DNA of 64,000 nucleotides from Macquaria australasica (Eukaryota > Chordata > Actinopteri > Centrarchiformes > Percichthyidae), in assembly GCA_005408345.1 (NCBI GenBank), contig SEMN01000010.1:2339501-2403500 (forward strand), in the 5' to 3' direction. The translations under genes and the position numbers were made by a program. Positions 26,301 to 39,899 of this stretch are shown here, one piece after another (the stretch's first letter is position 1; every line of letters begins with the position of its first letter). Below the pieces are notes generated by a model that ran no database searches, had not been told where the DNA came from, and worked only from the letters and a program-made list of their open reading frames with translations.

Positions 26301-27769
26301 CAGGACAAATGAAGAAAATGGAGCCGAGGAAAGAAGGCTGGTGGCAGCCAAAGCTAACAGAGACATCGGCCAAGTCACTCAGCTCTTGCCTGGTGCTGTG
26401 CAGTCTCTCACACACACACACACGCACTGCCCCCTAAAAAACACACTCGTATACTGACTGATCTATAAAGAAACACTGGGGAATGTATGAGACACAGCGA
26501 AACACACAATCACACACATGGTTGCACAAATGAACACAGGTCCACACGGAAACACAAACACAACACACACACACACTGGTCTTACATTCATACTGTACCC
26601 ACCTGCTCCCCTAAGAGGTTAAAGTGCAATATCTGTGAACACCACACACACACACACACACACATACACACACTGCACTCACATGCACAGAAGCAAACAC
26701 AAAGTAAAACTACAGATTTTGCCTTAAAAGTAGAGGCTAAAAAAAGTTCAGTGAGGGCTGGATGGAAATCTGCTAGCATGTGTGGAGCGCTGTCAGTTGG
26801 CAGAGTTTATTATTCTGTCTTATTATTTTGGATTATGTATTTCTGGAAGAAAGGCAAATGGCACACTGACTGTTTATTTGACAAGCAATTCTCAGCCAGC
26901 AAATCATACTGTGTTTAAAGGGGCTGCACGCATGGTCTAGACCACAGGATCCTGTGATGAAAATGACCACACACACACACACACACACTGCAAAAAGTAC
27001 AGGTGAATGCCTGAAGTGTGGTGTGCCTGCTGACAATGTTTCATTTTGTGAAATGCGCTTCAAGAAGTGAAACAAGTAAAGAAAAACTGCAAATAGGGTA
27101 AAATGATTTTTGATATTAGTGGTACAAATCTCCTTGAGATGTTGACACTTGTTTCTTGAAAACTGAATTGTCTCACCTACTGTTCTTAAAGTTTCTCTTA
27201 TTGTAAGATGTTCATTTTTTCCTTGCCTGAGCATTGTATTTAAGGGTGTTGGGAAAAATATTCTAAGCAAATTTCCAACACTAAGAGATTTCCCACAGTT
27301 CAGTGAAGTTGCTATGGAAACTCAATGAATAAAAAGTGTCATCATCTAAACAGTTGAGAGAGTTCAGGCCAAGTTGCAAAGTCAATGTGATCTGAGAGTA
27401 TCACCTAGGTTGAAGCAATAAAGATGGCAGGAGAAGCATAAATAAAAATATAAAAAATAGTTTTTTCCATGTCTCAGTCTGTCTCCTTGGCACGTTCAAT
27501 TTTTCATTTAATTGAAAGTCGGTGCATGCTGTCCTTTATTTGCTTATGCTTAGGACATTTGTGCCACATATGATGAACTTCGCATCGATGTAATGCATCC
27601 CCTCAGGGCACATGGTGCTTGGACTGGCCCTCTCCATGACCAGTTGGTGTTTGTTTGCCATTTCTGTACTGTGATCCAGGGAGGCGAAGCTCTGTGGATT
27701 TATGTTGTCTTATCACAGCTCTGCTTTTATTTATGTGTTCCTCTCTCGGAGAATAGAAGAAGAACATGG

Positions 27770-27807
<38 letters not shown>

Positions 27808-30800
27808 TGTGTGTGTGTGTGTGTGGGAGAGAGAGCCAGAGAGGATGGAGGTGTAAATGTGCCACCTATTTCTTGATAATCTACATTATTATGACGCCTG
27901 TAAGCATGCATGTAAAGACAAGAACATCACTGCTGTTTGTTTGTTTTCTGATCTGATTTTTGCTGGAGAGAAAATAAATAATTCTGATTTAAAAAGGGAA
28001 CAGGAGAGGCTGAAGCCAGTTTGGGGGCTACAGCAAAGGGAAAAGTAATGTATTGTGTACCACGTTCCATTGCTGCATTCAGGAAGTTTTAAGTAACACT
28101 GAATTTGAAGTAACACATTCCTGAAATAAATGGTGTGCCCCAGGACAGTGCCCAACATATTTGTTCATGCTGTCATTTATGTCCTTAGATTGTGTTTGTG
28201 TTCCAGCTCACCCTGGTAGTGTAAGCAGCCTCTGGGTCGTCCTCCAGGACTCGGGACAAGCCGAAGTCTGACACTTTACACACCAGATTGCTGTTGACCA
28301 GGATGTTCCGAGCTGCCAGGTCTCGGTGAACGTAGCCCATGTCTGACAGATACTTCATGCCCGAGGCGATGCCACGCAGCATGCCAACCAACTGGATGCC
28401 TGTAAACTGGGCATCATGTTTCTAAAAGAAGCAAAGAAAAGAAGGAAGGAAGGAAGAAAAGGCGTACAGTGTTAATGCCACACTTTTAATGTATATTATA
28501 TAGAACACAAAGGGAGTCTGACCTTTCTGACTATTTGCATAAAATGAAACCTTTCTACATTAGTATCCACAGCATTTTCATTAACCTTTAAAAACCACCT
28601 TTGACATTCTGTACCTCATCTTCAGCTCAACTGTGAAATACCAAAGCCAGAGACACAGTAATGTATGGAAATTAGGATCCAACCAATATATAACTGAAAT
28701 GGTCTTTCTTTTCAATCAGTCCAGTTACTCTTATCCACTTATCCACAGTTCAATTCAAAGAAAGAAAATATGGGCACATTGGTCTTTAAAAGCACATGGG
28801 TGTTGATTTTCAGAAAGTCATATGAGGTCAAAACCTAATGGAAATGCTGCTCAAATAAGAATGCAGAGAAATCTTGTAATAATGCAAATCCTTAAGATCT
28901 CAATTGGATTTTTTTAGCTCAACAAAATGTTTGCAAAGTGGTTAGATGCAGTATTCAAACACAGACTGGACGAGATATAAACACAAAACACATTCTTTTT
29001 TTTGTCTGTTTGCATTGGCGAGTGGGAGTGTTTACACTGGTTTACACTGGCAAGTGTTTATGAGTAAGTGTATATATCTACATGGGAAATAAATATCAAC
29101 AAAGAAGACATGAGCAGGGCACAAGCTTAAGATGATGAAATACCATTAGAAAGTATTGAGCTACTTAGTATGTGTTACTATCTATCTATCTGTCTATGGT
29201 AGTTTTTGCTCAGGGTTTGCACTTGGCTCCATTTAGCATGTGAGTGAGTTCAGTTTGTGTCTGTCTCTTCACATGCACTGGTTTGCTCTGTGTTTGTCAA
29301 AGACCATGTCATTTGCGAGATGAGTGTAAGACGAGTGTGTTTTCCCTTGAAAACCAACCGGTCCCACCTCACCGCCCATTCCGTCTAGAGCAATTAGTGG
29401 CCAGAACCACCTGGCTTAGTCACTTCAAAGCTTTGCAGAGACAAATCATAGACATAAGCTACAACGCATAAGCTATGACATTGCATGTGTGTGTGTGTGT
29501 GTTTGCACATATGACACATTTTCAAAGATAAAGTGCAGGCCTCTAGGAAAATGTCAGGAAACAACAGCTACAGAACTCCTCCTGCATGTGTCTGGACAGT
29601 GTGCAGACACATGTGGAAAAGGTCTAAAACGGGCATCAGTACACATGCTCCCATGCCAGTGTTGTGGCTTGGCTGTTGTGCTTTGGATAATTTCAGTGAG
29701 GCAGGTCAATTCCTCTTTAAGAGACAGAGGCATGGCAAGAATCAAATTCACTCCTGGCCAGGAGAGCAGTGGGGATACAGTTCATAAAACTTTGTCATTC
29801 GATAAGCCCTGTATGGAGTTCAGCTGAAACTGCTAAAAACAACCATTCTCAGGTGCAGTATTTACTGGAATCTATAGAGTAGTCTTAAAGCTTTTGCTTT
29901 AAACAAGTGAGGACATTTGTCAGTGGACAAAATTGGTTTCTTACACAATAATAATAATTATAATAATAATAATTCTAGTACTTAAAAAACAAACATATAT
30001 ATATTGCTGTATGAAACTGACATTTATTGTTATTTTTCTAATTCAGAAATGTTTGAAGCAATGTCTGTTATTTGATAGCATCTAGAAAAAAAGATTTAAT
30101 CTATGCTCAACGACAGTCTGACAGCAGACGTCTGAAGATCTATTTTATTCCCACTCTGATAATGCTGTCTTTGTCCCTGTTTTCATAGAGTCCTGCACTT
30201 TTAAGTTGGACTTTTCAGAGTTTTTGATGACTGTTTGAACCAACACAGTTCAGCATTTGACAAACGCACGCTTTGTAGACCGATGCCATTTTTTTAAATC
30301 TGAGAGCAATGATTTACTGTATTGCTTGACAGGGTGACCTGAGCTGTGATGTTTGAACGCAACATTAGACTGTGTGTTGTACAGGTGCAAGACATTTTTT
30401 TTTTCACATTAAGGTGTTCCTCAGCTCGCCATTAAGTATGTGTTACCCCACCTGCCTCATGGTGTGTACCACTATGATGCATCACGGTCCAACTTAGACT
30501 CCAAGTATGTGTGTGTATGTGTTTGTCCATGTTGATACTTACTCTCAAGAAACTGTCCAGGGATCCATTCTCCATGTATTCTGTGACAATCATGACGGGT
30601 TTACCTGTGACAGAGGGGGGGGTTTCAGTCTCTGGTGAGATCATATCAGCTGTACGACTTCTGTTTGCTGTACAACACAACTACCAGCCAAACACTCCAT
30701 CAAACAAAAGACACTCATAGCCCAACATTGTACTGATTTTACATTTTTTTTTCTCTAAAACTGGCAAAGTCATAGGGAGTCATCATCAAGAGCTGTAACT

Positions 30801-33800
30801 TGACTTAAAGCAGACGTACATGGGCCCTGATAGGGACCAGGTTGAACTTACTCTCTTTTCTGTCTGTCTCACACATCGCACATACACACACTCAGCAGAA
30901 ATGAAATGATCCTCGTCATAGTTCTAGGGTCCTGGCAGGTCAGCTGTCAAAGTGTGACATCTTTATTTCTGTGGAAGATCTGGCTGTAAATCCACACTGC
31001 CTGCTATCATCTGTACCTGATCAGACTATGGCCAACACAAGGTTTATTACAGGTGGAAAAAGAAAAAAAAATCTCTTTGAGAAACCTTTAAATCAGCCAT
31101 TGTTAAATGAACAGCGTCGGTGTCAGGACTTGTTTGTGTCCCAGATGGCTTTGTTCTCCCAGCTTCACTCTTGACTTACCACCAGCTGTATGCTTCTTCT
31201 CCATTTTATTCTGATTAATGTGTCCTCTTCCCTCCTCCCCCCTGCCCTCTTTCATTCCCGACCTACCTTTTCTCTATCATCCCTGCCTCTCTTTCCCCAT
31301 CACCCCATCCTTCCCTGTTCCTTCTATTCTTCTTGCATGTATTAATGTGAACCCTCCCCACATCTGGAGAGACAGACTTTTTTTTCAGGAATGGCACAGG
31401 CTGAGTGGAGAGGGCGATGGAATCGGTTGTTAAAAGAAACAAATCTAAAACTATCATTGGGGAAAAAAACCCAAACTTTCCATTATTAATGATGGAAGTC
31501 AGCTTTAATTAAATTAAAGCAGATTTCGTTTAAATTACAATTCAAAATGTCCCGATGAGTCCGAAAAAAAAATCCTGAGCCAAGACAGAAGGTGTGCTTG
31601 AGTTAAGTCACTGTTGTAGATATATATATATATATAAATAAACTATGACTTCCCGTGTGTACATACCCCAGTTAACATAAACATTTTTGCTTCTCAATTT
31701 TCCCCAGAAAAGACTTTCTAATGTAAGTTTTCACTATGACATAGCGTGGATTGTCTCAATATAGTTGCAACCCCTTTTCTTCCAATTACAGTAAAAAAAA
31801 CAACACAGATACAGTTAAACACCCTCCACCCACACCCCCCATCCCTAAAAGGCTGTGATGGATCGCTCCGTTTACCAGCGGACGGCTTTTATAGTCGGAG
31901 ACGGGAACACACACACCCGGTCCTCCCTCCTGTCCTCCGCCCTCTTCCCTTCCCTCTTTCTCTCTATTCTCAACATTGGCAGCACAGATAAAGGCCCCCA
32001 ATCCCCTTTGTTCTGAGTGTGAGTGTGTGTGTGCAAGTGTGGATGTGTGTGTATGGGCGTGAGAGAAAGGAGTACATGCGCATGTGTGTGTGTGTGTGTG
32101 TGTGAATGTCTGTGTGCCTGCTAATATGCAGCCTGTGGATCAGCCAAAAGCAGCAGCAAGGTAAATGGGGTGTGAAAGTCTCAGGATTATTAAGAATTAA
32201 CAGGAGCAACTTAATAAATCACCCTACAGCAGTGTGTGTGTGTGTGTGTAGGTGTGTAGGTGTGTAGGTGTGTGTGAGGGCATATCAAATGGACCTCCTA
32301 AAACTATGCTCTGCTCTCATGCTGCTCCACCTCACGCACATGTGTTCAGGGTATCCCTCCAAATGTCATGTACACACACACACACACTCATAGTACTGAA
32401 TATTGGGCTTCCCCTATTAGTCTAAAAGCAGAACATGAAACCACAGTCTTGTGTTATTGCAGCATTTTTCACCTGCTGGACATTAATAGGAAGAATGGTG
32501 TAAGATGTATTAGACAAACAGTCTCGGTGATGAGGGATCACACACATAAAAACTCTTTCAGGAGTAGGCCTACTGTGCTCAAGGCTGAATAACAAGAGAC
32601 TAGGAACACGAGTGAACATGCTTTCCTTACAAAAGTTTTCTTTTTGTGTCCACAAAAAAATCTTTTGATTTATTAACAAAAAGTTCATTTTTTGCAAATA
32701 AAATATTGATTTTTCTAATGTAAAAATGTGATACTGTGTTCAAAATCCCCCTATGCTATTAGCAACCTTTTTCAATTTATTCACTTCCCACCATTTTATT
32801 TGATTCACAGAATTCTCCCAGAAAAAGTACGTGGTAACTTCAAAAAATTCCATAGCATGTCCTTTTTTTTCAATAGAAACCCCATAATGCAATGCTACAT
32901 CTTTGCTCCTGAGAAGACAGATGTGTAAATTACAACTTTGCTGCATCATTCCTGTCGGTGGTGACTCAAACAATGAATCTTAAGTTTGTCTGAAATATCA
33001 AAGTAGCAGTTTTTATCCCCTGAGGATTTTTGCAGTTTTCTGACATGTCTGCAAAAGAATTATCTGCAGAAATAAAGCAAGAGAAACAGAAAAAGAAGGT
33101 CCATTAATCAGTTAACACAATATGATCTCACAATATGAGCAACGTCCTGTCTGTTGCAGTTTGCACATTACATTCTGATCCCTTATTTGGCGATACTGTT
33201 TTTGATTAGAAGAAGTCACGCTAGTAAGTCACTGAATACAAATGCCTGAAATTCAAGAGGAAGGGAGCAATTAAGGCATTGAGATGGCATTGTGGAGGTG
33301 AAGAAAAGAAGAACAAATGAGACAAAATAAAAGGAACCAAAAATTGAGGACAATAACGTAAGGGAAGTTCTCCATGTATTTCATTGTACTCTTTAGAATA
33401 ACCATGCTGGCAGAACTACTTAACAAGCCTAGTGCCGCAGGGAGAGATAGAGGCCAGGCCCGTTTCTCAGCGACAAAGTTCAGACTCATTATTTCCCTTT
33501 TTCTGCAGTCATTCCTTTTTAAAGAGGCCTTCTGTGTGCTAATGATAGTCTTATAAAGAGGCCCAGAGGGGAGCGAGTCAGAGATATGGATTTATGCCCG
33601 CTTTGGACACAGGCTTTGATCAGAGCACATTGATCTGCAGAGATTTACACCACGGCGACTCAATAAAACTCCTGCGTTCTTTCACAGAAGTGTCGGCCAT
33701 TTGTCAAAGACAATTGCAAATCCGGAATCGGTATAAAGACTCTCTGGTGAGGCCGGATCTGTGATGGAATGTGAATGAGAAAAACCTATCTCTGAAATAC

Positions 33801-34955
33801 TATTCTATTTTATTCTTTTCTATTCTGTTCTATTAGTTTTTCATTTCATTTAATTTGAAGTAACAATCATAATTTATAAAAAAATAAAAAAAAAACAATA
33901 TTTTTAAGAAGAACAGGAATGAGACCTAACTATGAAACAAAAATATTGTATCACTTAGATGACCTTTGAGCAAAACCTTATTTGCGCAGCAGTAACTGAT
34001 GACGCTAATTCCCTTCGATGTACTTTAAAGTAATGACTCATGGATGCACTTACTGCGTGTTACCACCCCCTCCAGCCTGATGATGTTGGGGTGGTCAAAC
34101 TGTCCCATGATTGATGCCTCAGCGAGGAAGTCCCGCCTCTGTTTGTCTGTGTATCCTCCTTTAAGAGTCTTGATGGCCACACAGATCTCCTTCTTGCTGG
34201 GCAGCTTCAGGCGACCACTGCACACCTCGCCAAACTCACCTAAAGACAAAATCATGGAGGATGCAACAAAACACATTGAATAGCTGTTAATTTTATTTTA
34301 TTTTTTTATTTTTTTTATAAATCTCAAACATGTTAGGATTTCAGTTCTCTGGCTACTTACTATTATCAGAAACATTGCTTATAAAACACAGTGATTAATA
34401 TTCATTGCTTTGAGTTTGATCATACAAATATAGGTATAGATATATTTTATCACCATATATCTCTAAGAAATGGTCCAAATGTTTGTCCATTTGAAAATCC
34501 ATGAGAGATTAACTGGCATTTGCTTAAACGATAGCTGTTGTGTAAAGCTAAGATATGAAGACTCATATTTTAATTCCCCACAGAACTCTTTAATTAATTA
34601 TTTATGGTTCAACAATGAACTGATTCAATGTGTAGGAAAGCAATTGCTTTTGATTACCTCTGTCATTACTCATCTCCCATTCATCAGGAAATGATTTTGG
34701 AGAGAAACTGCGTAATTATGTGTTGCAACCCCTAACTATAGTAATGACAATATGTGACGTAATAAACTTTAAAATTGATCCACCCAAATCCACAATCCAG
34801 ATAACAACTCCACACTGAACAGACAGCAAAGTGACCTTTCAACGTTCTTTCAGTGTCCTATTAAAATGTAGCGTGACTCAACATCCACTCTGGGAGAAAT
34901 TAGCATGCCTTGCTGGTGAGCGGATGTGTGTGTTTACCTCAGCCCATGCCTGTGC

Positions 34956-34998
<43 letters not shown>

Positions 34999-37900
34999 GT
35001 GTGTTTCCCTAGGTACTGTAAGCTTCGTAGGCAGGCTGGCCACTTCAAAGGCAGCCAGCCATGTTACAGCTGGTGACAGGGATTTGGCTGGACTGTAGAA
35101 GATGAGTGTATATGTGTATATCTGTGTGCATGTATGTCTGTGAGTGTGTGTTTTCCTCCATAATGTATATGCATATTGTGAGGTGATGTCAGAGCTAAGA
35201 CATGTGCAGATCTCTCCCCGTCCAGTACAATCATTTCCCCTCGCAGCTCTGGATCAGAGAGCGTGGGTCAAACCCTGAACTTGAAGCAATGCGGTCTGGA
35301 AGAACTTAAGCCAGAATAATTACAACCTGTCTAAATACCAAACGCATGCCTGTTCATTCCTGCTCTGCTCCGTTATTCTGGCCCTCAGCAGTGGGCAGAC
35401 GAGCCAGGCCGAGGCACCTTTTTATGTGGTCACTCTGAGAAAGAAGATCTCGGCCTAATAAGGCTTGATTAGGGACACTCACTCCTTTCCTCCTCTGAGT
35501 AGAGCTATAGGTATCCTACTTTGATGTTAAAGTCTGACCCATGTAAGCAGAGTGGAGCATGTGTTCTGTCTTTTAACACACAATCACCGATTGGCAAGAA
35601 GATCAAAGTCTTGTTAACATATTTAATGAAGACAGATGGGGATTGAGGTATGTTGTGTATTGTTCCGAGTGCTTATGTGGTTCCATAAAAATCACACAGA
35701 TGGGTGGTATGTTGTATTTGAAGTGACGGACAAAAATGTTTACATCATGGCTTAAGCTTTAATGTTCACCTCTGGTGTTGGGGTAGAGAGCTGAAGTCCC
35801 ACTCTCTTTCCTGGCTAACCCTGCCTTCCAATAGCATCCATAACTCAATGGGTTTTCTCATAGAGGGTTTCTTGCTTTTATTAAAAGCATCAAAATGTTC
35901 TCATGGTTTTCTGTTCAAGATAAACTGGTGTCTACTACTATATCAGTTACAAAAATATGATCACCATGTATGGAGACACACTAAAATAAATATACTTTGT
36001 CTCAGCTGTGCACTGTGCGCATTAAAAATGTATAGTATACTGTAGTGTAGCCTTTTCAGTGTGCACTCAACTGTTTGTGAGGGTATTAGGGTTCAACTGA
36101 TATTGGTTTTAGAAGGATGATACAGATAGTGGTATACATTTTATACTATATTATTAATACAATATTTCCCCTCATATTTTCCATGAACCATTATTTTATT
36201 CTTTTCTTTCCTATTTACCCGCAACATTGCATTAAATGTAAATGTAATATGTGTATTAGTTTAATCACATTTCTCTGTAATTGGTCTGCCAGATTTGAAG
36301 ATGTTAACGCCAAATTGTGTGAAATCAAAATGTCACTTTAGAAGCAAATCCTGAGAAGGGATTCCAACAGAGAACCAGTGTAGTATTGATTGATTCTACA
36401 ATGAATAAAAATTTAACATGAATGCTTCATATCAGAAGTGGACAACACTGACTTGTCCGTATCTGCTTTCTAATAAAAAAGCCAATATCTACCAATGTAT
36501 CATTGTATCCCTATAGAGATTAATATGTGTTGTCTCTGCTATGTACTATGAAAAATGCATTGTGGAGTGCAGCGTGGGCCAGTGTGGAGTCAGGTATTAG
36601 ACTCTCAGGCCGTCCTGACAGCTTTACAGTGTGGAGGGCTGGTGGGACTCTGGAGACCGGCCTGCTGTTATGTGCTGTGTGCTTTAGTCTCCATCTATTC
36701 TGCCTGCACTCGACATGAATCACAATGCATTACCCTCCCGTCTGCACTCCTGCGCAAGTTATCAGAGAGTGCATGAGGAGAGGAGAGGAGAGGAAGCTTT
36801 TTTTTACTGCTGATATCATTAGACATAGTTCAGAATTAGAGCATCAGGTAATTTCCTTTGGGGAATGCAACAAAAGAAGGGAATGAAGAGAAATAAATGA
36901 AGGAAGGAAAGACGAAAGGTAGAAATGAACCAACTGAAGGTGAGCAGAACAACAACTTCACCATCTCTCCCTCCATCATAGAGGAGGGCCAGAAAAGAAG
37001 GGACCTCAAACTGGGGCATTAAATGCCTCTCATTACCAGCTGTGCAGTATATGGCACAAAGTTAGACTAGCCTGCTGCTATGAAAATGTAGCAATATTGG
37101 AAGCTCTAAATGCACATCATTTTTTTCTATATGTGGTTGAGCACTTGGTGCGTCTTTGGCATTTAAATAGAGCGTGAAAGAGTAAGAAAGTATGAGGTGA
37201 GAATGGGAAAGAATTGGTCAGGGAGAGGAAGAAACCATTTATTTCTCTTAATGTGCTTTCTATTTTTACATGTTTTCTAAATGTGGAATAACTCCTCAGT
37301 GCCTGTTTTCTGCACTGATAAACCTTTCCTTTGATGACCCGAGCAAACTGGTGCTCTGAGACCATTTATTATAATGTATGTCCCTAATTTATTCAGTGAG
37401 GCGATAGTTAATTCCTAATACTTCAGAGACTTCAGTAAGAATTGTGAGTACACAGTAAGGTGAACTAAATGTACTAGTGAAGCTATCTACCATAGTATAG
37501 ACCATAGTCTGCAAAATTTAAGCTTTTTCCTTATTTAGTTTTTCTAAAAAGTCACTCCACCAGACTGGCAGAAATTGCCACTTGTTCCCAAAAGTTTTTT
37601 CAGAATGTCAATGCTAGAAATGATATAATCATTTTTCAAAGTAGATTTAGTCTTAGTTTAATTCTGCTTGCCTGAAATAACCTGTATGGTGTCTGTTTAC
37701 AGAAATGTCTAGGTAAGGGTTATCCTTTGTCCGTTCTCACCTGCTCCCACCACTTTGTCGATGGCGATGCAGGAGGCATCCAGCTCCTTGGCAAACTCGT
37801 GCACAGCCTGGCTCGGGTCCTCATATGTGTGCGGGTCTACGTAGGTCCTGATACCCGGCAGACGCACTGCAGCAGCAGAGAGCAGGGAAAATTAGTTTTT

Positions 37901-39665
37901 AAGTGTCCCTACATCCATATGTCCTTTGAACATTTTGATGACTTTAAACTTTGCAGGGACATATCACCTTGTGCTCAGCTTTACTATAAAAAACAGGACT
38001 CAAAACAGTGATGATAAGTGATGATATGTCTGCACTGAACATTGCACAACAAAAACAAAACATTGAAGATGATGTAGTCTTCATTGTCTAATTGAGTTTT
38101 GTTGAAGAATTTCCTTCATGCAAGAGGTCAGGATGGGCTTTCAACAGGAGCCAGTTAATACAATTAATCATGTGTTAGAATAACAGTGGCTTTCAGATGC
38201 TGCTAAGTTGAGCAACATGGCATATCTCCGAGTAAAACTGTTTGTTTAAGTAAATCTCAATTAGAGAATTCATAGCCAGATGCACACACAGTCATATATG
38301 TAGCTGATTTGTGTTGAAAACACACAAATCAACTAAGAATGACTTAACATTTTTGCGAGATACTTTAAAGTGATATGCTAAATCTTAACGAACTAAAAGG
38401 CATAAAGACAGTTTAAGTTGAGTTAAAGGATAGGTTCACATTTTTTCAAAATCCCCTCTTTGTTTTTCCCCCTGGACAGTGTTTCCTTTCTTAGCTGTGG
38501 TGGAGGGATAATAACACAAAGAGGGAGTCCGTACTCAAAAGACTAACTTTGGAAGACACCTACTTGATTTGTCACAGCCTCATATTAGCTTTGGCTAAAT
38601 TTGAGAATAAACTTTTGCACAGAAAGAAGACTTCATGGCCAGTATGGGCAGGCGGAACAATCACAGCAACCAAAAACTGTTTAAATGTACATATGTGAGT
38701 ATTATTTTAAGAAAAAAAAAGTGAACCTAACCTTTAAGTAATAAAGTTGTAGTTTACGAGTCCCTGTGGGGAAATTTATGCTCTGTGTCTGACCATCTAA
38801 ACTATTCATGAAGCAGTAGACAGCCGCAGTACACTGCCTGGAGAGTTTGGGGGCCTGGGTCAAGGTCAAAAGTAGGAGTATTCCTAATAAATAACACATC
38901 GTATATGAATAAAGGAGAGCAAGCAACAAAAAGGGAGCAAAGTGGTTATAAAGTAAATGAGATTTAGGTGTTGGGTACTTCTTTAAACCTGTCGTCCTAT
39001 TATGTTGGGACGACATCAGAGGATAGGTTCTTACTTTGGCTATTTTACACCAAAGCCATGTGAGTGAGACTTTTTCGTAACTGGTTAAAAATCTATCAAT
39101 GGAGAGGACTTTTCTCTGGAGTAAACCCTACAATTAGAGATTGTTTAAACCTTAAATCTCAGTTCTTGCTGTAGCTGGCTGGGAGAACAGTCTGAACTTG
39201 TTCCCCTTCCAAATGAAGCCTTCAGGATTGGTTTGCAAATGGACCGAGAAACCTCCTTCTCAACATGGTCTCGGTCCGATTACTGTCATCTCATATGACC
39301 AAACGAACCAAAGTAAAGGGGAAACCACTTCAAGCTTGGAAATAAGCATGTGAAAATGTTGTGAGAAAAACGTCTCCCTGATTGCAACTAGCAAACTATT
39401 TATAATGTAACTACCTAGTTGTATTTCTACTCAGTGACTAGCAAAGTGCAGAGAGGATGGATCGAACCAAGCCTCGGGAAAACAGAGCCCAGTACTTACA
39501 GTGGCCGTTGCCAAAGTGCAGTCTTTTCTCATCAGGATGTTTGGATTTGCTGTGGCAACAAAACCTGCCAATCCAAACATAAAAATGTCATAAGTAGTGC
39601 CACATCTCCCAATAAGACTTCACCCATTGGCCCAGCCTGAAGGCTAGAGCTGTGTGTGTGCATGG

Positions 39666-39708
<43 letters not shown>

Positions 39709-39853
39709 TGTGCGTGTATGTGTGTGTAATCCCAGCTGTTATAAGCCAAGAGAGGATCAGTAAGTCTTATAATGAGCCGTGGATTTATACTCTCTCTGAA
39801 CAGTACTGACTGCCAACTTCAGCCACACACAAACACATTTCTTAGCTTTCTCC

Positions 39854-39899
<46 letters not shown>

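Larger units (their letters stand above)
34240..37740 (-). other. epha3: epha3 intron 10
   Basis: 3.5 kb. It holds a GT tract at 34.96 kb, a repeat-free patch at 35.2-35.48 kb and a possible old inverted-repeat element at 36.08-36.52 kb. No gene seen. Confidence 0.9.
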
